This document shows positions 21,809 to 32,960 of a DNA stretch of 64,000 bases, in pieces (the first letter of the stretch is position 1; each line of letters begins with the position of its first letter). The position numbers and the translations under genes were made by a program. Under the pieces are notes generated by a model. That model made no database searches and was not told where the DNA came from. It worked only from the letters and a program-made list of their open reading frames with translations. This DNA comes from Eurosta solidaginis (Eukaryota > Arthropoda > Insecta > Diptera > Tephritidae): contig NC_090319.1 in the NCBI RefSeq assembly GCF_040869045.1, positions 48,828,779-48,892,778 of the forward strand, written 5' to 3'.

Positions 21809-23619
21809 TCAGGAACCATCATAAGCCTTTTTTCCTTGATCGGTATACATATATATAAAATCACTTCCTTCGCTTGAATATACCCGGTCTGATTGTACCA
21901 GTTCAACAGTAGTTGACGAATCTGGGAAGATCGGAAGATGAGAAAATTGAGATGACTTCATAATGAAATCTGTAATTAACAGTTGCGTTGGTTTTTTAGC
22001 TAAGTTCTTATAAACTTCTTCATATTGACTTAAGCATCTGTTAATATCACGTTGGAAACGGAGAGCTCGTTCAACATTTGTATCAATTTGTAGAAAATGG
22101 TTTCCTAATTTTCTTCCCATTTGAAGGCCCACGCTAATGGCTTTCGCTGTGAATGTAGCTCGTTCTGGCTGTTCTTCATCCGAATCATTATCTGTATCTG
22201 GCTTTTCGGCTTCAAATATCATGTTAACTAAATCATCTGCATTCAGTTCTTCATCAGCCATTATTTCTTCAATATCAGCAAGAGCAAAATCTTCAAAACC
22301 TTCTCCTCCTACTCTATGAACTAGTTGAGTGATTTGGGAATATTCATGCTCTAAGCTCTATTGGATGTTCTTCGTTTCCACTTCCAACAGCCTCTGGCCA
22401 TAACGCTTTCCAGCAAGCATTGAGCGTTGATTGTTTGATTTGCGTGTACGACAATCCAATATGTTTGACGCAATCTAAGATTGTGAAATTTTTCCACGCA
22501 TCCATGAGAGTCAAAGATTCGGCATTCTCCATTCGTTCCAAAATGTACTTGAATGTTTGCTTGATGTAAATAGCTTTGAGATTTGTAGAGATTATTCCTT
22601 GGTCTAAAGGTTGTAATAAGGAAGTTGTATTTTTGGGAAGAAAAACAACATTCACATTTTCGTGTTGCAAATCTGGAGGATGATCTGGTGCATTATCGAT
22701 CAATAGAAGCGCCTTGAAGGGTAGTCCTTTTCTATTCACATATCTCCTGACATCTGGGACAAAGAAATTATGGAACCATTCATTGAAGACCACAGCAGTG
22801 ACCCATGCTTTCTTATTCGCCATCCAATAAACAGGAAGGTTGTTAATATCTATTTCTTTGAATGAATGTGGACGTTTAGATTGATTAATAACCAATGGTT
22901 TCATAAGACAATAGCCTGAAGCATTGGAACAGAAAAGAGCTGTTATTCGGCTTTTTGCTGCTTTATGTACACTGGCTGATTTGTGACCTTTGGTTAGATA
23001 TGTTCCTTCAGGCATTTTTTTCCAGAACAACCCGGACTCGTCGGCATTGAAGACCTGATAACGAGTGTAAGAATTGGCGGCAATTATTTCGGCTAATTCT
23101 GCGGGATATTGTTCTGCTGCGACCAAATCGGCGGATGCACTTTCACCTTTCATCTTAAGATTATGTAACGAATGTCTCTGTCTGAATCTTTCTAACCATC
23201 CATGGCTTGCGGAGAACGATACGTTTTTTCCATCCGAAGAAGTAGCAGGTGACTGATTCCGGAGTCTTCCATAAATACTCAAAGCTTATTTTTAATAGCA
23301 TTAGTGTCAACTGGAATACTTTTTTGAGTTTGGTCTTCAATCCAAATCATTAGGGCTTTTTCCATATTTTCCATTGTAACATCTCTTACATACTGCTGCA
23401 AGCTGCAGCTGCGACACTTTTTCTAATGGAATCTTCACTTTTTCTTATTATTCGTATTGTCGCTTCATTCATAGAATAGTGTTTCGCAACATCCGTTACT
23501 CTCCCCCCACTTCGAAGACGATCCAATATTTTGATTTTTGTTTCCAAAGATATGACTTTTCTTTTGGTCTCATTTTTCTTCGAAGTTTTTGGCATTTTAG
23601 AAACTTGAAAAATTAACAC
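21809..23619 (-). pseudogene. Tigger-type transposase (CENP-B/HTH plus DDE_1), frameshifted
   Basis: The N-terminal psq-like HTH is at 23619-23386 (SKKNETKRKVISLETKIKIL, VAKHYSMNEATIRIIRK). The CENP-B-type second HTH and the DDE domain are at 23282-22344: SHGWLERFRQRH, then NADESGLFWKKMP (first Asp), LLIDNAPDHP (second Asp) and FLPKNTTSLLQPLDQGII. The C-terminal acidic tail with DIEEIMADEELNADD and DTDNDSDEE is at about 22350-21809. Breaks lie near 23390, 23285 and 22358, the last two each explained by one base. These proteins cut and paste their own transposon in the nucleus. This copy cannot make a full protein. Confidence 0.88.
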
Positions 23620-23862
23620 AAATGCTTTTTGTTCAAATTTTCATCAAACGATTTTCCTTCCACAAGAACTACATACTCTGCGTTTGGTTATGTACATACA
23701 TATTCACAATAAGAGGAATCCCTCAATATTGCAATCAGTGTTGCCAAGGGGACTCAAAAAGGTTTTTAATGATTTGTGAATCTTCGGAGCTTTTCAAATT
23801 TCGCTGATTTATGAACCGTGTAAAAGCGAAATCGTGTAAAAGTGCCGTGTAAATCGGGGATA

Positions 23863-24453
23863 GGTGTATGATACGCCAATAACAATCATCTGGTGAAATG
23901 TGTCGATATCAGATTGGTATTTTTCAGAAATCCGCCAGCACGAGCTGCCTTCAGTGGATCTCCATGAATCATCTGAATTTCCAAAAAGTCTTTTTAAACA
24001 TTTTCTGTTCAGCCATCGCACAGGGGTCAAGGCTGGGAAAGAAAGATAAAAAGAAAACGAGAGGATATGAAGAGAATTATTAGAATTCCAAACCGAAGCC
24101 AAAACTGAGGTTGGTACCAAAACCGTTCGGCTTTATTATCGGTTTGTTATCGCCGTGTTATGGGCGTGTTATTCACTTCTTATTGTTTTTGAGGAGATTT
24201 ATACGTATTATCGATTTTTTGACGAAATATTGTAAATTTTTTATAAATACTAAATATTATCGATGAGATATCGACTTTTAATTGACAAGTTATCGGTTTA
24301 TAATTGAAAAAATATCGATTTATTATCGAAGAGTTACCAAATATTTAACGATATGCTATCTATATACAAAAACCTATCGTTTTATTATCGTAAATGTTAA
24401 CAAAAAGTTATAGATTTTATATCGAAAAGTTATCGATAGATATGGTATCTTAA
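23863..24453. repeat. AT-rich stretch with clustered TATCG/ATCGAT motifs
   Basis: Between 24130 and 24445 the hexamers TATCGA, TTATCG and ATCGAT recur more than fifteen times. They include a perfect TATCGATA near 24432, the DRE/BEAF-type motif in Drosophila. No gene or repeat end is recognised. The pattern looks like a degenerated short tandem family. Confidence 0.5.
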
Positions 24454-26277
24454 GTTAGGTTAGGTTAGGTGGCAGCTGCCCTGATAAGGAAAGCTCAATT
24501 GAACAAGACGAAGGTCCGTTGTGATACCACATACAACAAAAATAACGGTGACTTAGATATAGCTACTTAGAGAATCGTTGGGTAGCAACGATAAAGCTCC
24601 GAATGATACCGATCTCAACTTTGGATAAATCCTCGGGAGATCCAAGTGAGTTGCGACTGAAGTACTTTCGCCGAGTTTTGGTAAAAGCTGGGCAATTAAG
24701 CATAAAGTGATTTGGTGTTTCCACCTCATCATCGTCCATACAGCTGCAGCAGGATGGAGTTTTGAGTATATTGAGACGTACCGCATGGATAGGTGAGCCT
24801 TAGTGAACCCAATTATTTCAGCAGACCTCCTGCCATCCACTTTCGGTCAGAAAGATCTTGCTACCCTGCAAGGCGTGGTGTCCGCCCAACGTTTGCTGAG
24901 CTGACTCGAAGCCCAGCTAGGGAGGAGGAATCCACATGTAGCCAGAGGCATCCCGAAATCCCTACAGCCATCTACATCCGGTTCAGTTGTACCGATGCGA
25001 GCTAAGAGATCCGCTTGACAGTTACCCGGGATATAACTATGGCCCAGGACCCAGATAATCTTAATTGTAAAATAATGCGATGCAATCGCAAGCGAGGTCA
25101 GGCACTCCCAGAGCACCCTCGATCGCACTGTAGTTGAGCTCAAGGCATTGATAGCCGCTTGGTTATCAGAGTAGATGTTAAATTCCATACCCGTATTAGC
25201 ACTGGATATCATTTCATCCACCGCACCTTTAATCGCAGCAACTTCCGCGTGGAATATAATGCAGTGATCAGCCAAATTAAACTTGCGGGTTACATTTAGC
25301 TCTTGACAAAAGACCCCCACCAACCTTTCCGTCCAACTTCGACCCATCCGTGAACAAGTTAACCGGTCCCATGCCCCGGTTAATTCCTCTTCCCCGCTAC
25401 TCTTTCGGTGGAATGACTGGGTTCGCCCCAGCAGTTATCGGCATACAATAGGCCGTTCTGTCCGGGATTAAGTCGAAACCGGTAAGAAGGCTAGAGTGTC
25501 CGAAGTCAGAAAGCCCATAGCCCATATCACGAAGCCTGACAAACGACCGCGCCACGGCCGTTTCCGCGGTTCTGCACTTGCAGTACTTATGCTGTGAAGC
25601 CGACACTAACCCCCGAGGTATCCCTTCCCATAGGTACAGGTCAATCAACCGCTCAAACGTCTTAAGAGGAAACGAGGGACTGACTGGTCTGAAATCCTTA
25701 GGTAATACAGAGGATACGGAGTTTCTGCCGGCCTTCGGAATGAAGATGACCCTAACCGTGTGCCAAGGCTTCGGGAAATAGTTAAGCCTGAGGCAATTAG
25801 TGTAGATGATGGCCAACCAGCGGCAGAAAATCCCAAAAGAATTTTGAAGTTGCGCAGGAATGATCCCATCCGGGCCGGGAGACTTGAACTACGTGGAATG
25901 GCAGGAACTTCTGCATGGCCAACGGCCGCCGACCATGCAGGCGAAGATCCCTGCACAACTGGGCCATCGGGAAAATGTTTGTCCAGTAACAGCTTTGGGG
26001 ACTCCTCGCTACTCATCGACCAGTCCCCACCATCATCTCTCAGATACCCCAGAGGGGCGGGATTCCTAGAGAGTATTTTTCTAAGCCTCGCGGATTCATT
26101 GCAGCCTTCTGCGTTTTCTTGGCAGAAATACACCCGGACCGCTTGCGAAACACTGCCATCTAAAATTTTGATGTTACTTTGCCCGGGGTGCGAACCCAGG
26201 GCATACGGTGTGATAGGCGGAGCACGCTACCATCACATCACTCCCTTACCGCAGTAATAAAGTCAGGTCATTCTCCC
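24454..26277 (-). mobile_element. LINE 3' half: RT, RNase H, CCHC tail and (TTAGG)n end
   Basis: On the minus strand, RT sequence runs from about 26118 to 25397: NESARLRKILSRNPAPLGYL, VIFIPKAGR and KDFRPVSPSFPLKTFERLID. RNase H follows at 25347-24850 with CIIFHAEVAAIKGAVDEM, IYSDNQAAINALSS and GHSYIPGNCQADLLAR. The tail has CCSCMDDDEVETPNHF and LNCPAF near 24720. The element ends at 24454-24471 in TTAGG units. Frameshifts and stops break the RT. It is the same element as 31272-32960, separated by a mag-like LTR retrotransposon. The domain order resembles LOA/R1/I-type LINEs carrying RNase H. Confidence 0.78.
26118..26240 (-). mobile_element. Truncated SINE head inside the LINE
   Basis: On the minus strand from 26240 the copy has GTGATGTGATGGTAGCGTGC (A box), GGGTTCGCACCCCGGGC (B box) and AACATCAAAATTTTA. 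It then jumps to GCAGTGTTTCGCAAGCGGTC and TGTATTTCTGCCA. About 40 bp of the body and the whole 3' half are missing. It joins directly to LINE RT-linker sequence, replacing the LINE segment between endonuclease and RT. Confidence 0.72.
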
Positions 26278-26441
26278 TGTAATAACCCGCTAATGAAACA
26301 AACTATTTAATTATTAATTTGTACTTTTATTTCTTCTGATTTGCACGCGGCACTCTTTACATACAGAAATCAACTGAACTCAAATGTCATTCTTTCTCTC
26401 AGCAGCATCAATGTCAGTGTTGCTCAATTCGGGTTGCCACA
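26278..26441 (-). repeat. 3' LTR of the mag-like element
   Basis: Identical to the 5' LTR. The Pol reading frame runs into this LTR and ends inside it at 26380, so the last roughly 20 residues are LTR-encoded. Confidence 0.92.
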
Positions 26442-29400
26442 TCCCTCCTTTGTTCACCAGCTTGATTTTCAACCCTTGGCCTGGAGATGGAGTTATTTTA
26501 GCCGGAGTAGGTGCGTGTCGATCATCGTCCGGGTTACCTGTAGAAGAAACAGATTGCGGTGGCCTGGCCACTGGTATGCGTGTTTCGGAGGCTGAAGTAG
26601 TATCGAGGGAACGGTCCCCCATTCTGGGTGAAATGGGTGGTATTTTCTTCAAGTGAGCTACATTCCTCATTAGAGTTCGGCCTCCCCCAACTACCTTTAC
26701 TATGTTGCCTTTCCTTTCCATGACCTCGTATTCCGTTGGGTCGAAATTAGGAGTGAGCTTGTGTGGAAACACGACATTCTTCAAATAAACTTTGTCCCCC
26801 ACTTCTATGTCTATTTCCTTCGCCCCTCTCTTTATGTCAGCTGCCTCTTTCCCTTTTTGTTTAGCCACACAATCCCTTTCCTTCTCCACTGAATCTGAAA
26901 ACTCTCCAACTATATCCTGGATGCTCGGTAGTTTATCCCTGATGACCCGGCCTAACATTAATTCGGATGGAGCGGTACCCGTGCTACCATGTGGAGTCAC
27001 GTTATACATAAGCATGAAATTTTGTATTGCTTATTTGTAATTTTCCTTATTCAGCTGTGCTATCTTCAATCGCTTAACCAGATTTTTGTTCATATTTTCC
27101 ACCTCTCCATTGGCCTGGGGCCAATATGGAGGTGTTTTAATTTGCTGTATCCCGCACGTTTTGCAATATTGCTGAAATTCCATGCTTATGTATTGCCTCC
27201 CGTTGTCGGTTCGTAAGTATTTAGGAAACCCAAGCCTACTAAAAATTTCTTTCATTGAATCGATTATGGCGAGAGAAGAAATTGACCGAAGAAATTTAAG
27301 TTCCATATACCTTGAGTAATAGTCTATTAGTACCAGTATATAGTCGCTGTTTGGTAAGGGGCCTAAAAGATCTGTAGCTACACAAACCCACGGTCCCGTA
27401 GGGAATGGGGTTCTATCCATTGGAGCGGGATTTGGATCTTTCGAAACTAAAATGCAGTCCCGACAGTTCTTTACAAACTTTTCTACCTCACGATCTATTA
27501 GTGGCCACCATACTTTCGATCTCAACCGTCGTTTCATGACGGATTCCCCCGGATGGCCTTCATGTGCCAATTCAAGAACTTTTCGTCGCAATGTGGACGG
27601 AATAATTATCCGCGCTCCCCTCAAAAGAATGCTCCCTACCGTCGAAAGCTCAAATTTAAAAGGATACAGGCTATTAGAAGATGCCGCTTCCCAGGAATTA
27701 TTGCTCATGCAAGACATTGCATCAACTATCTCCTCATCGTACGCGCTCCTTTCTGCCACTTCTGAGATAGCCATTGACCTTGGAACCGAACTTTCAATCA
27801 CTCGCAGAATATTGTGTTCACCTTCGAAGTCCAGACAATGCGTCTCTGTGGGTTGACATAGCCGGGATAAAACGTCAGATATGTTTTCTTTCCCAGTCTT
27901 GTAAATCACCTTAAATTTATATGCTTGGAGGCGTAGGAGCCACCTTTCAATTCGGGCTGGTGGTTTCGAAGTGGGCTTAAATATTGTCTCCAATGGTTTG
28001 TGATCAGTCACGAGCTCAAATTCAAGACCTGCTAAGTAAAAGTAGAATTTTTCCACGGCCCACACCAAAGCTAGACTCTCTTTTTCTGTCTGGGAATATC
28101 GTTGCTCTACTTTTGATAGACTCCTACTTGCAAATGAAATAATACTTGGCTTATTTTCTTCGGTTAATTGAACCAATACAGCTCCCAGAGCTACTTTACT
28201 AGCATCCGCAATTAAACGTGTCCTTTTTTTCGGATCGAAGTATGATAATTTGGTGACTTCAGCCAAACGCTGTTTAAGATCTTCGAATGCCTTTTTCTCG
28301 ACATCACCCCACACAAATTTATTTTCTTTGATTAGAAGACGCCTTAAAGGCTCAGTACGATCAGCTAGATCTGGAATGAACTTGCCCACGTATTTAATAA
28401 GTCCCAGAAAACTTCTGGTCTCCTCTTTAGTTACCGGGTCACGAAATGAAGTTATTGTAGTTACTTTTTCCGGATCTACTTCAATTCCCCTGTCGGATAA
28501 AATGTGACCAAGAAATTTTAATTTACTTGTTTTCCAAATGCATTTCTGTTGGTTTAAGAGAACGTTGTTGGCTTGAAAAATTCCGCAGACTGTACTAACA
28601 CTTTCGTCGTGCTCCTTCTCATTGTTACCGAAAATGATTACATCGTCAATGTAGTTCATGACATTTGAGCAGGGTGCCAATAGCTCTTCAAGCCTTCTTT
28701 GGAAAATTTCTGGGGCGGAATTAATACCAAACATCAGCCGCTTATACAGGAAAAGTCCTCGAGGTGTAATAAAAGTTGTGATCTCTCTACTTGCCTCGTG
28801 GAGCTCGAGTTGATGGTATGCGTCTTTAAGATCTAACCGGGAAAAGAGTTTGGCATTCCTCAGTTTCGTCATAAACGAATCGAATGTGGGTAGTGGATAG
28901 TTTTCTCGTAAAATCGCTCTGTTCGCCAAACGCATGTCTAAACATAGTCGAATGTCGCCGTTCTCTTTAAACGCCAATACCATCGGCGATATCCACGGGC
29001 TGTGGCCAATCACCGGTTCGATGACATCTTGGTTTAGAGCTTCTTCTAGGGCTACTGGGATTCGCCTCATGGGTTGCTGTACCGGTTTCACTTCTGGGTT
29101 AATCGATAATTTAATTAGTACGCCTTTCCATTTTGGGAAGGGCTTTAAGGGCTCAATGTGGTTTACGTTGGACCCGAGTCGTAAAACGTTCAATTTAATC
29201 GCGGTTTCACGACCAAGTAATGACTGTTTCCCATTTTTAATAACGAAAAATGAGGCAATCATTTCGGGATTATTCCTCACAGATATGGGAGCCTCAAAAA
29301 CGCATGTTACCTTAAGTAATTGGTCAGACGCATATCTTCTAAATTGATTATGTGAATTTGGTCGAATATTGAAAACAGTAGCCTTTTCTTGTTGTAGATA

Positions 29401-29990
29401 CAACCAGTCGACTTGACTTATCAGGTTAAACCGGGATCCAGAGTCGATTATTAGGGAAATCGCGTAGCCCCCAACCTTGGCTTGTATTGTCTCTTCTTCG
29501 TCATCGCTCAGTATTTTGAAACAATTACTTTCAGGTTTAGCAATCTCGGCATCAGAACCATCATCGCTGACCAAACGAACATTGTTATATCGGTGTTTGG
29601 AATCAATATTCTTAGATTGAAAAGATTTTCGTTTTAGATTCGTCCTACATTTTTGTGCGAAATGCCCTACACGCTCACATTTATTACATTTCTTCGATTT
29701 GGCGGGGCACGAAGAGCTGTTATCAATATGGCCCTTTCTACCGCATCTACCACATTCGCTACCTTGAGAAGACGGAGCCCGCGACTGATACCGGATTTTG
29801 TTTACTGAGTTGACTGCGTTTGAATCAGATCTCATTGATTCTGATTGTTTATTTATTTGTTCATCAACCTGACACGCCCCGATGACTTCATCTAAAGTAA
29901 GTTCCTTTTCCAGAAGCTTCTTTTTAAGCTCTAACGATGCCCATGTGTCAATAATCTTGTCTTTGAGACAGATTTCTTCTATTTCCCCTT
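26380..29990 (-). pseudogene. Pol polyprotein of the mag-like element with one in-frame stop
   Basis: Domains in order on the minus strand: two zinc knuckles (CGRCGRKGH and CNKCERVGHFAQKC, about 29755-29640); aspartic protease with IIDSGSRFNLIS near 29450; reverse transcriptase with FSRLDLKDAYHQLELHE and the catalytic YIDDVIIFG near 28650; RNase H with LIADASKVALGAVLVQ near 28210; integrase with zinc-binding residues (HEGHPGESVMKRRL, NCRDC) and D-D-E motifs CVATDLLGPL, LRTDNG and NGEVEN near 27100. A TAA at 27031-27033 interrupts the frame, which continues in the same phase to 26380. Only these two lesions separate the copy from coding competence. Confidence 0.92.
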
Positions 29991-30394
29991 TTTGTTGACC
30001 CGAAAGAACATTTATTCATTTGCTGACGTAACCTCAATACAAACTTTGAAAATGTCTCACCCTCGGTGGGACAAATAGTTCTAAATAAATGTCTCTCAAA
30101 AGTTGAGTTCTGCTTAGGGGAGAAATATGCATTGAGTTTATCAACTAAAACTTTATAGACGTCGTTCTTTGTTTCCTCATCATATTCTTCAATAGCGCCC
30201 GGCAAAGAGTAAGCTACGGTTTGTAGTTGCGTGCCGGCTAAATGTAAGAGCTTGTTCTTCTTTTGCCGTACTGACTTGATATTTTCAGATTCTACATAAA
30301 TTTCAAACGCTCGGAGCCATTTCTCCCATTCAATACGCAATAATGACTTTTCAATTGTTTCGCAAAGAAACGGCCTTATAGTATGCTCTGTCAT
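29948..30394 (-). pseudogene. Gag capsid region of the mag-like element, frameshifted
   Basis: From the start at 30394 the protein reads MTEHTIRPFLCETIEKS, then EWEKWLRAFEIYVESE, and further FSKFVLRLRQQMNKCSFGS. The pattern of W, L and Y residues matches the retrotransposon Gag capsid fold. A one-base frameshift in an A/G run near 29990 ends this frame at 29948. The continuing frame proceeds into the zinc-knuckle part, so in the intact ancestor Gag and Pol were one polyprotein. Confidence 0.8.
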
Positions 30395-30594
30395 TATGTA
30401 TGTGCAGCCTGGAAATTCTTAGGTGCCTAAATAATAAAAGAAATAACATTACTTTAGGCCGATAGAACAAAACAAGAAATGACTTTATTTTTCTCTAATT
30501 CAGCCACTGGCTGCCAAATATTGTTCATGTGGTCATCATATACATACATATGTATATCACAAACGGGTATACCTATGTGTTTATTTATCAACAC

Positions 30595-30835
30595 ATCAAC
30601 GCTTTTGACCTTTGTCAAATAATTAAATTCCGTACACAATTTGTCTCCGCATTTTTAATGCATTAAAATTTTCATTTCGACTTGTATTAAATACACAGCC
30701 CCTGACATTTGTCAGATAATTCTTGTCCAGCTCGCACTCTGTACGCAGCTTCTGACCATTGTCAGATAATTCTTTCCAGCTACCACTGTGTGCGTAGCTT
30801 CTGACCCTTGTCAGATAATTCCAATTTACTCTCAG
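30595..30835 (-). repeat. Palindromic CTGACNNTTGTCAG repeats in the leader of the mag-like element
   Basis: Four copies of a palindromic unit lie at about 30605, 30706, 30755 and 30804: CTGACATTTGTCAGATAATT, CTGACCATTGTCAG, CTGACCCTTGTCAG and TTGACCTTTGTCAA. Three are spaced about 49 bp apart and share flanks such as CCAGCT and TGTACGCAG. They lie between the 5' LTR and Gag, which is an untranslated leader of about 700 bp. Confidence 0.72.
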
Positions 30836-31107
30836 TTTTGTTTTCTTTTCCTTTGACACACTATACCTTTCGTTATTTTGTTTTTTTTTTTCTTTTTATA
30901 GTTGATTCGGGAACGAAAACTGTTCACAACACGAAGGTAGTGTAAAAAGGGCAGAACGCATCTGTCTCGTTGCACAAGCAAGCCAATGCATGCACGCAAA
31001 ATAGTTAAGTCAATGCTTTTCTTTCTTATTATTTTGTTTTTTTTACAAACGCTTAGTTAAATTATAATCCGTATTTTCCTTTTCCTTGGTTTTTCACTCG
31101 TCGCCAG

Positions 31108-31271
31108 TGTAATAACCCGCTAATGAAACAAACTATTTAATTATTAATTTGTACTTTTATTTCTTCTGATTTGCACGCGGCACTCTTTACATACAGAAAT
31201 CAACTGAACTCAAATGTCATTCTTTCTCTCAGCAGCATCAATGTCAGTGTTGCTCAATTCGGGTTGCCACA
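31108..31271 (-). repeat. 5' LTR of the mag-like element
   Basis: 164 bp with TG...CA ends. It matches the 3' LTR at 26278-26441 at every position I compared. It is short for a Ty3/gypsy element but in range for the mag lineage. Confidence 0.92.
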
Positions 31272-32960
31272 CTCCCTATTATATATACAAAGTCCCTCAT
31301 CTAAAATAAAAGTAAATAAAGACTCACCTCTAGTGTTTGTATCCGAGCTTCCCCAGATGCTATGATGGGCATTAGCATCGGCCCCGATGATCACGCCAAC
31401 ACCTCTCCGCCTTGGTGCAGCGGTGATTTCGCCCACTATCGCACGTGGTGGTGCCGCTATGCCCCATGGGGCATGTACACTGAGACCACCCACATTTCAT
31501 TACTGCTTCGCTCGAGGCAGACCGTGCTTCCGTCAGGATTGCTGAATTAAAGAGAATAAATCTTTAATTTCGTTTTTACAAGCACACATGATCTAGGCCT
31601 ACCTGCCGCCCCATGCACCAAGGTGTTGAATTTTCCCTTCCTTAATCCAGAAATCTTTCTGCAGTTACTACTCAGCCACGGCTCCTGGACGAGGACTATA
31701 TCCACTCCGTCTTTTTCAAGGCGGAGCAGCAAATTTGCGGAGGCCGCCTTGGAGTGCTGCAGATTGATTTGACGAATTTCCATCAAAACCGCTCTTCTTC
31801 CCACCCCATCCTTGGCGGAGTCGTGTGAGTCGTGTCCATTCTAGAAAGTCTCCCACAAGACCGCTATCCTGAGCCGATTGTGTAGTCGCCCTTCAACGGT
31901 CTCGTGGTTATCTATGCTACGCAGGGAGGCCACGCGAGGGTTGACGCATTATCTTATGGGTAATGCGTTCAGAGCCAGACCGGACGCAAAGCGGGAAAAT
32001 TTTCAACTGCCCTTACACCACCAACTTAACGGCGGCGGAGCCGGAACATACCTTGAGGCCCGCTACGGTTTAACGGGACGTGAACAGATGCAGCATTAGC
32101 CTACAAACCATTTCGGTAGGGTTTCACCCCGACCTACTAAGGTGGCAGAATACTGCACCTACCAGCCTAAAGTCATCAAGTCAAAAATCAAAGTCAATAA
32201 TCAAGAGCCCTAACAATCCAGTTCGTCTCCGTTGTGTACCGATCTTGACACTTAACAGAGTCCTCCCCTGAACTCGGCACAATGACTCAGGGGTACGAGT
32301 TTTATCGAGTTGTCCTCTCTAGATCGGCCATTATCAGTAGAAGAAGTGGCACCTCGTGCAGGACGTGATAGTCGGGAGGTTTAATGCCCAGCCTTACCTC
32401 ACTCAGGACATCCCTGAAAGTTGCAGACTGCTTGGGTGTTGCATCACGGTGGGGAGGCATGGTTGCCTCGACATTTGATGCACAGCTTTCCACAGCTTTT
32501 GACAATATTTTTGTATTGCCAGCTGTGGGCAGCGACATCTTTTTGGACTCTCTCTCTGGTGAAGTCGAGCTATCTGAGCGGCCTCTCTTGGCTGACCCCT
32601 CACCACGGACCGATCCCAAGGATTCTTTGGCAAGTCTCCTGGCTTCATTGTAGCCAATCCCCCTGGCCAGTAATCACTTCAGACGTTTTCGAGCGGCACC
32701 ACTTAGCCGATCTCGCTCTGCATTCCGGCCAGGCTGATCGCTTTTCTCCGGAGAGGCAAGGAGCCTCTCTTCATCCTCCGGCGAGACTGTGGATTGTGAA
32801 TCTACCCGATTTGCATCCTGCAGAGTCCCCACATCTGCCGTCTCCACTATTCGTCCCCGGTAAGTCTGTTGCGATAGCTGATTCGGCTTGCACCGAAAGG
32901 TCGCAATCGGCCTGATCTATTGGGAGCTGTTCAGCTCCATTTTGGTTGTTTGTTTTTTAC
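31272..32960 (-). mobile_element. LINE 5' half: ORF1-like region and AP endonuclease
   Basis: On the minus strand the endonuclease begins at about 31783 with MEIRQINLQHSKAASANLLL and VLVQEPWLSS, and continues with VIIGADANAHHSIWGSSDT near 31390, then LFTFILDEGLCIYNRE up to the junction with the LTR element. VQEPW and GADANAHH hold active-site residues of APE-type LINE endonucleases. Upstream, 32657-32302 encodes a Ser/Lys-rich ORF1-like segment (KRGRSDSSTSPERESKKMS) in two frames. Several frameshifts occur between 32300 and 31800. Confidence 0.75.

Larger units (their letters stand above)
18725..23860 (-). mobile_element. Tigger/pogo-like DNA transposon, TA target site
   Basis: The inverted ends TCCCCCGATTTACACGG (18725) and CCGTGTAAATCGGGGA (ending 23860) are each flanked by TA (18723-18724 and 23861-23862), the target used by pogo/Tigger elements. 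The transposase lies on the minus strand at 21809-23619. A DINE-1-like element (18874-21722) occupies the 3' side, so the original transposon was about 2.3 kb. Confidence 0.85.
26278..31271 (-). mobile_element. mag-like Ty3/gypsy LTR retrotransposon, identical 164-bp LTRs
   Basis: The LTRs are at 26278-26441 and 31108-31271, start TGTGGCAACC and end TTATTACA in element orientation, and show no difference by eye over 164 bp. Both flanks are CTCCC (26273-26277 and 31272-31276). A primer-binding-site candidate CTGGCGACGAGTG follows the 5' LTR, and a polypurine tract AACAAAGGAGGGA precedes the 3' LTR. One Gag-Pol frame fills the interior, broken by one frameshift near 29990 and one stop at 27031-27033. 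There is no envelope gene. It split a LINE between endonuclease and RT. Confidence 0.93.

Noticed and set aside
21142..21858. Short hydrophobic frames on the + strand as possible secreted peptides
   Set aside because: They fall in DINE-1 blocks that recur in other copies without conserved frames.
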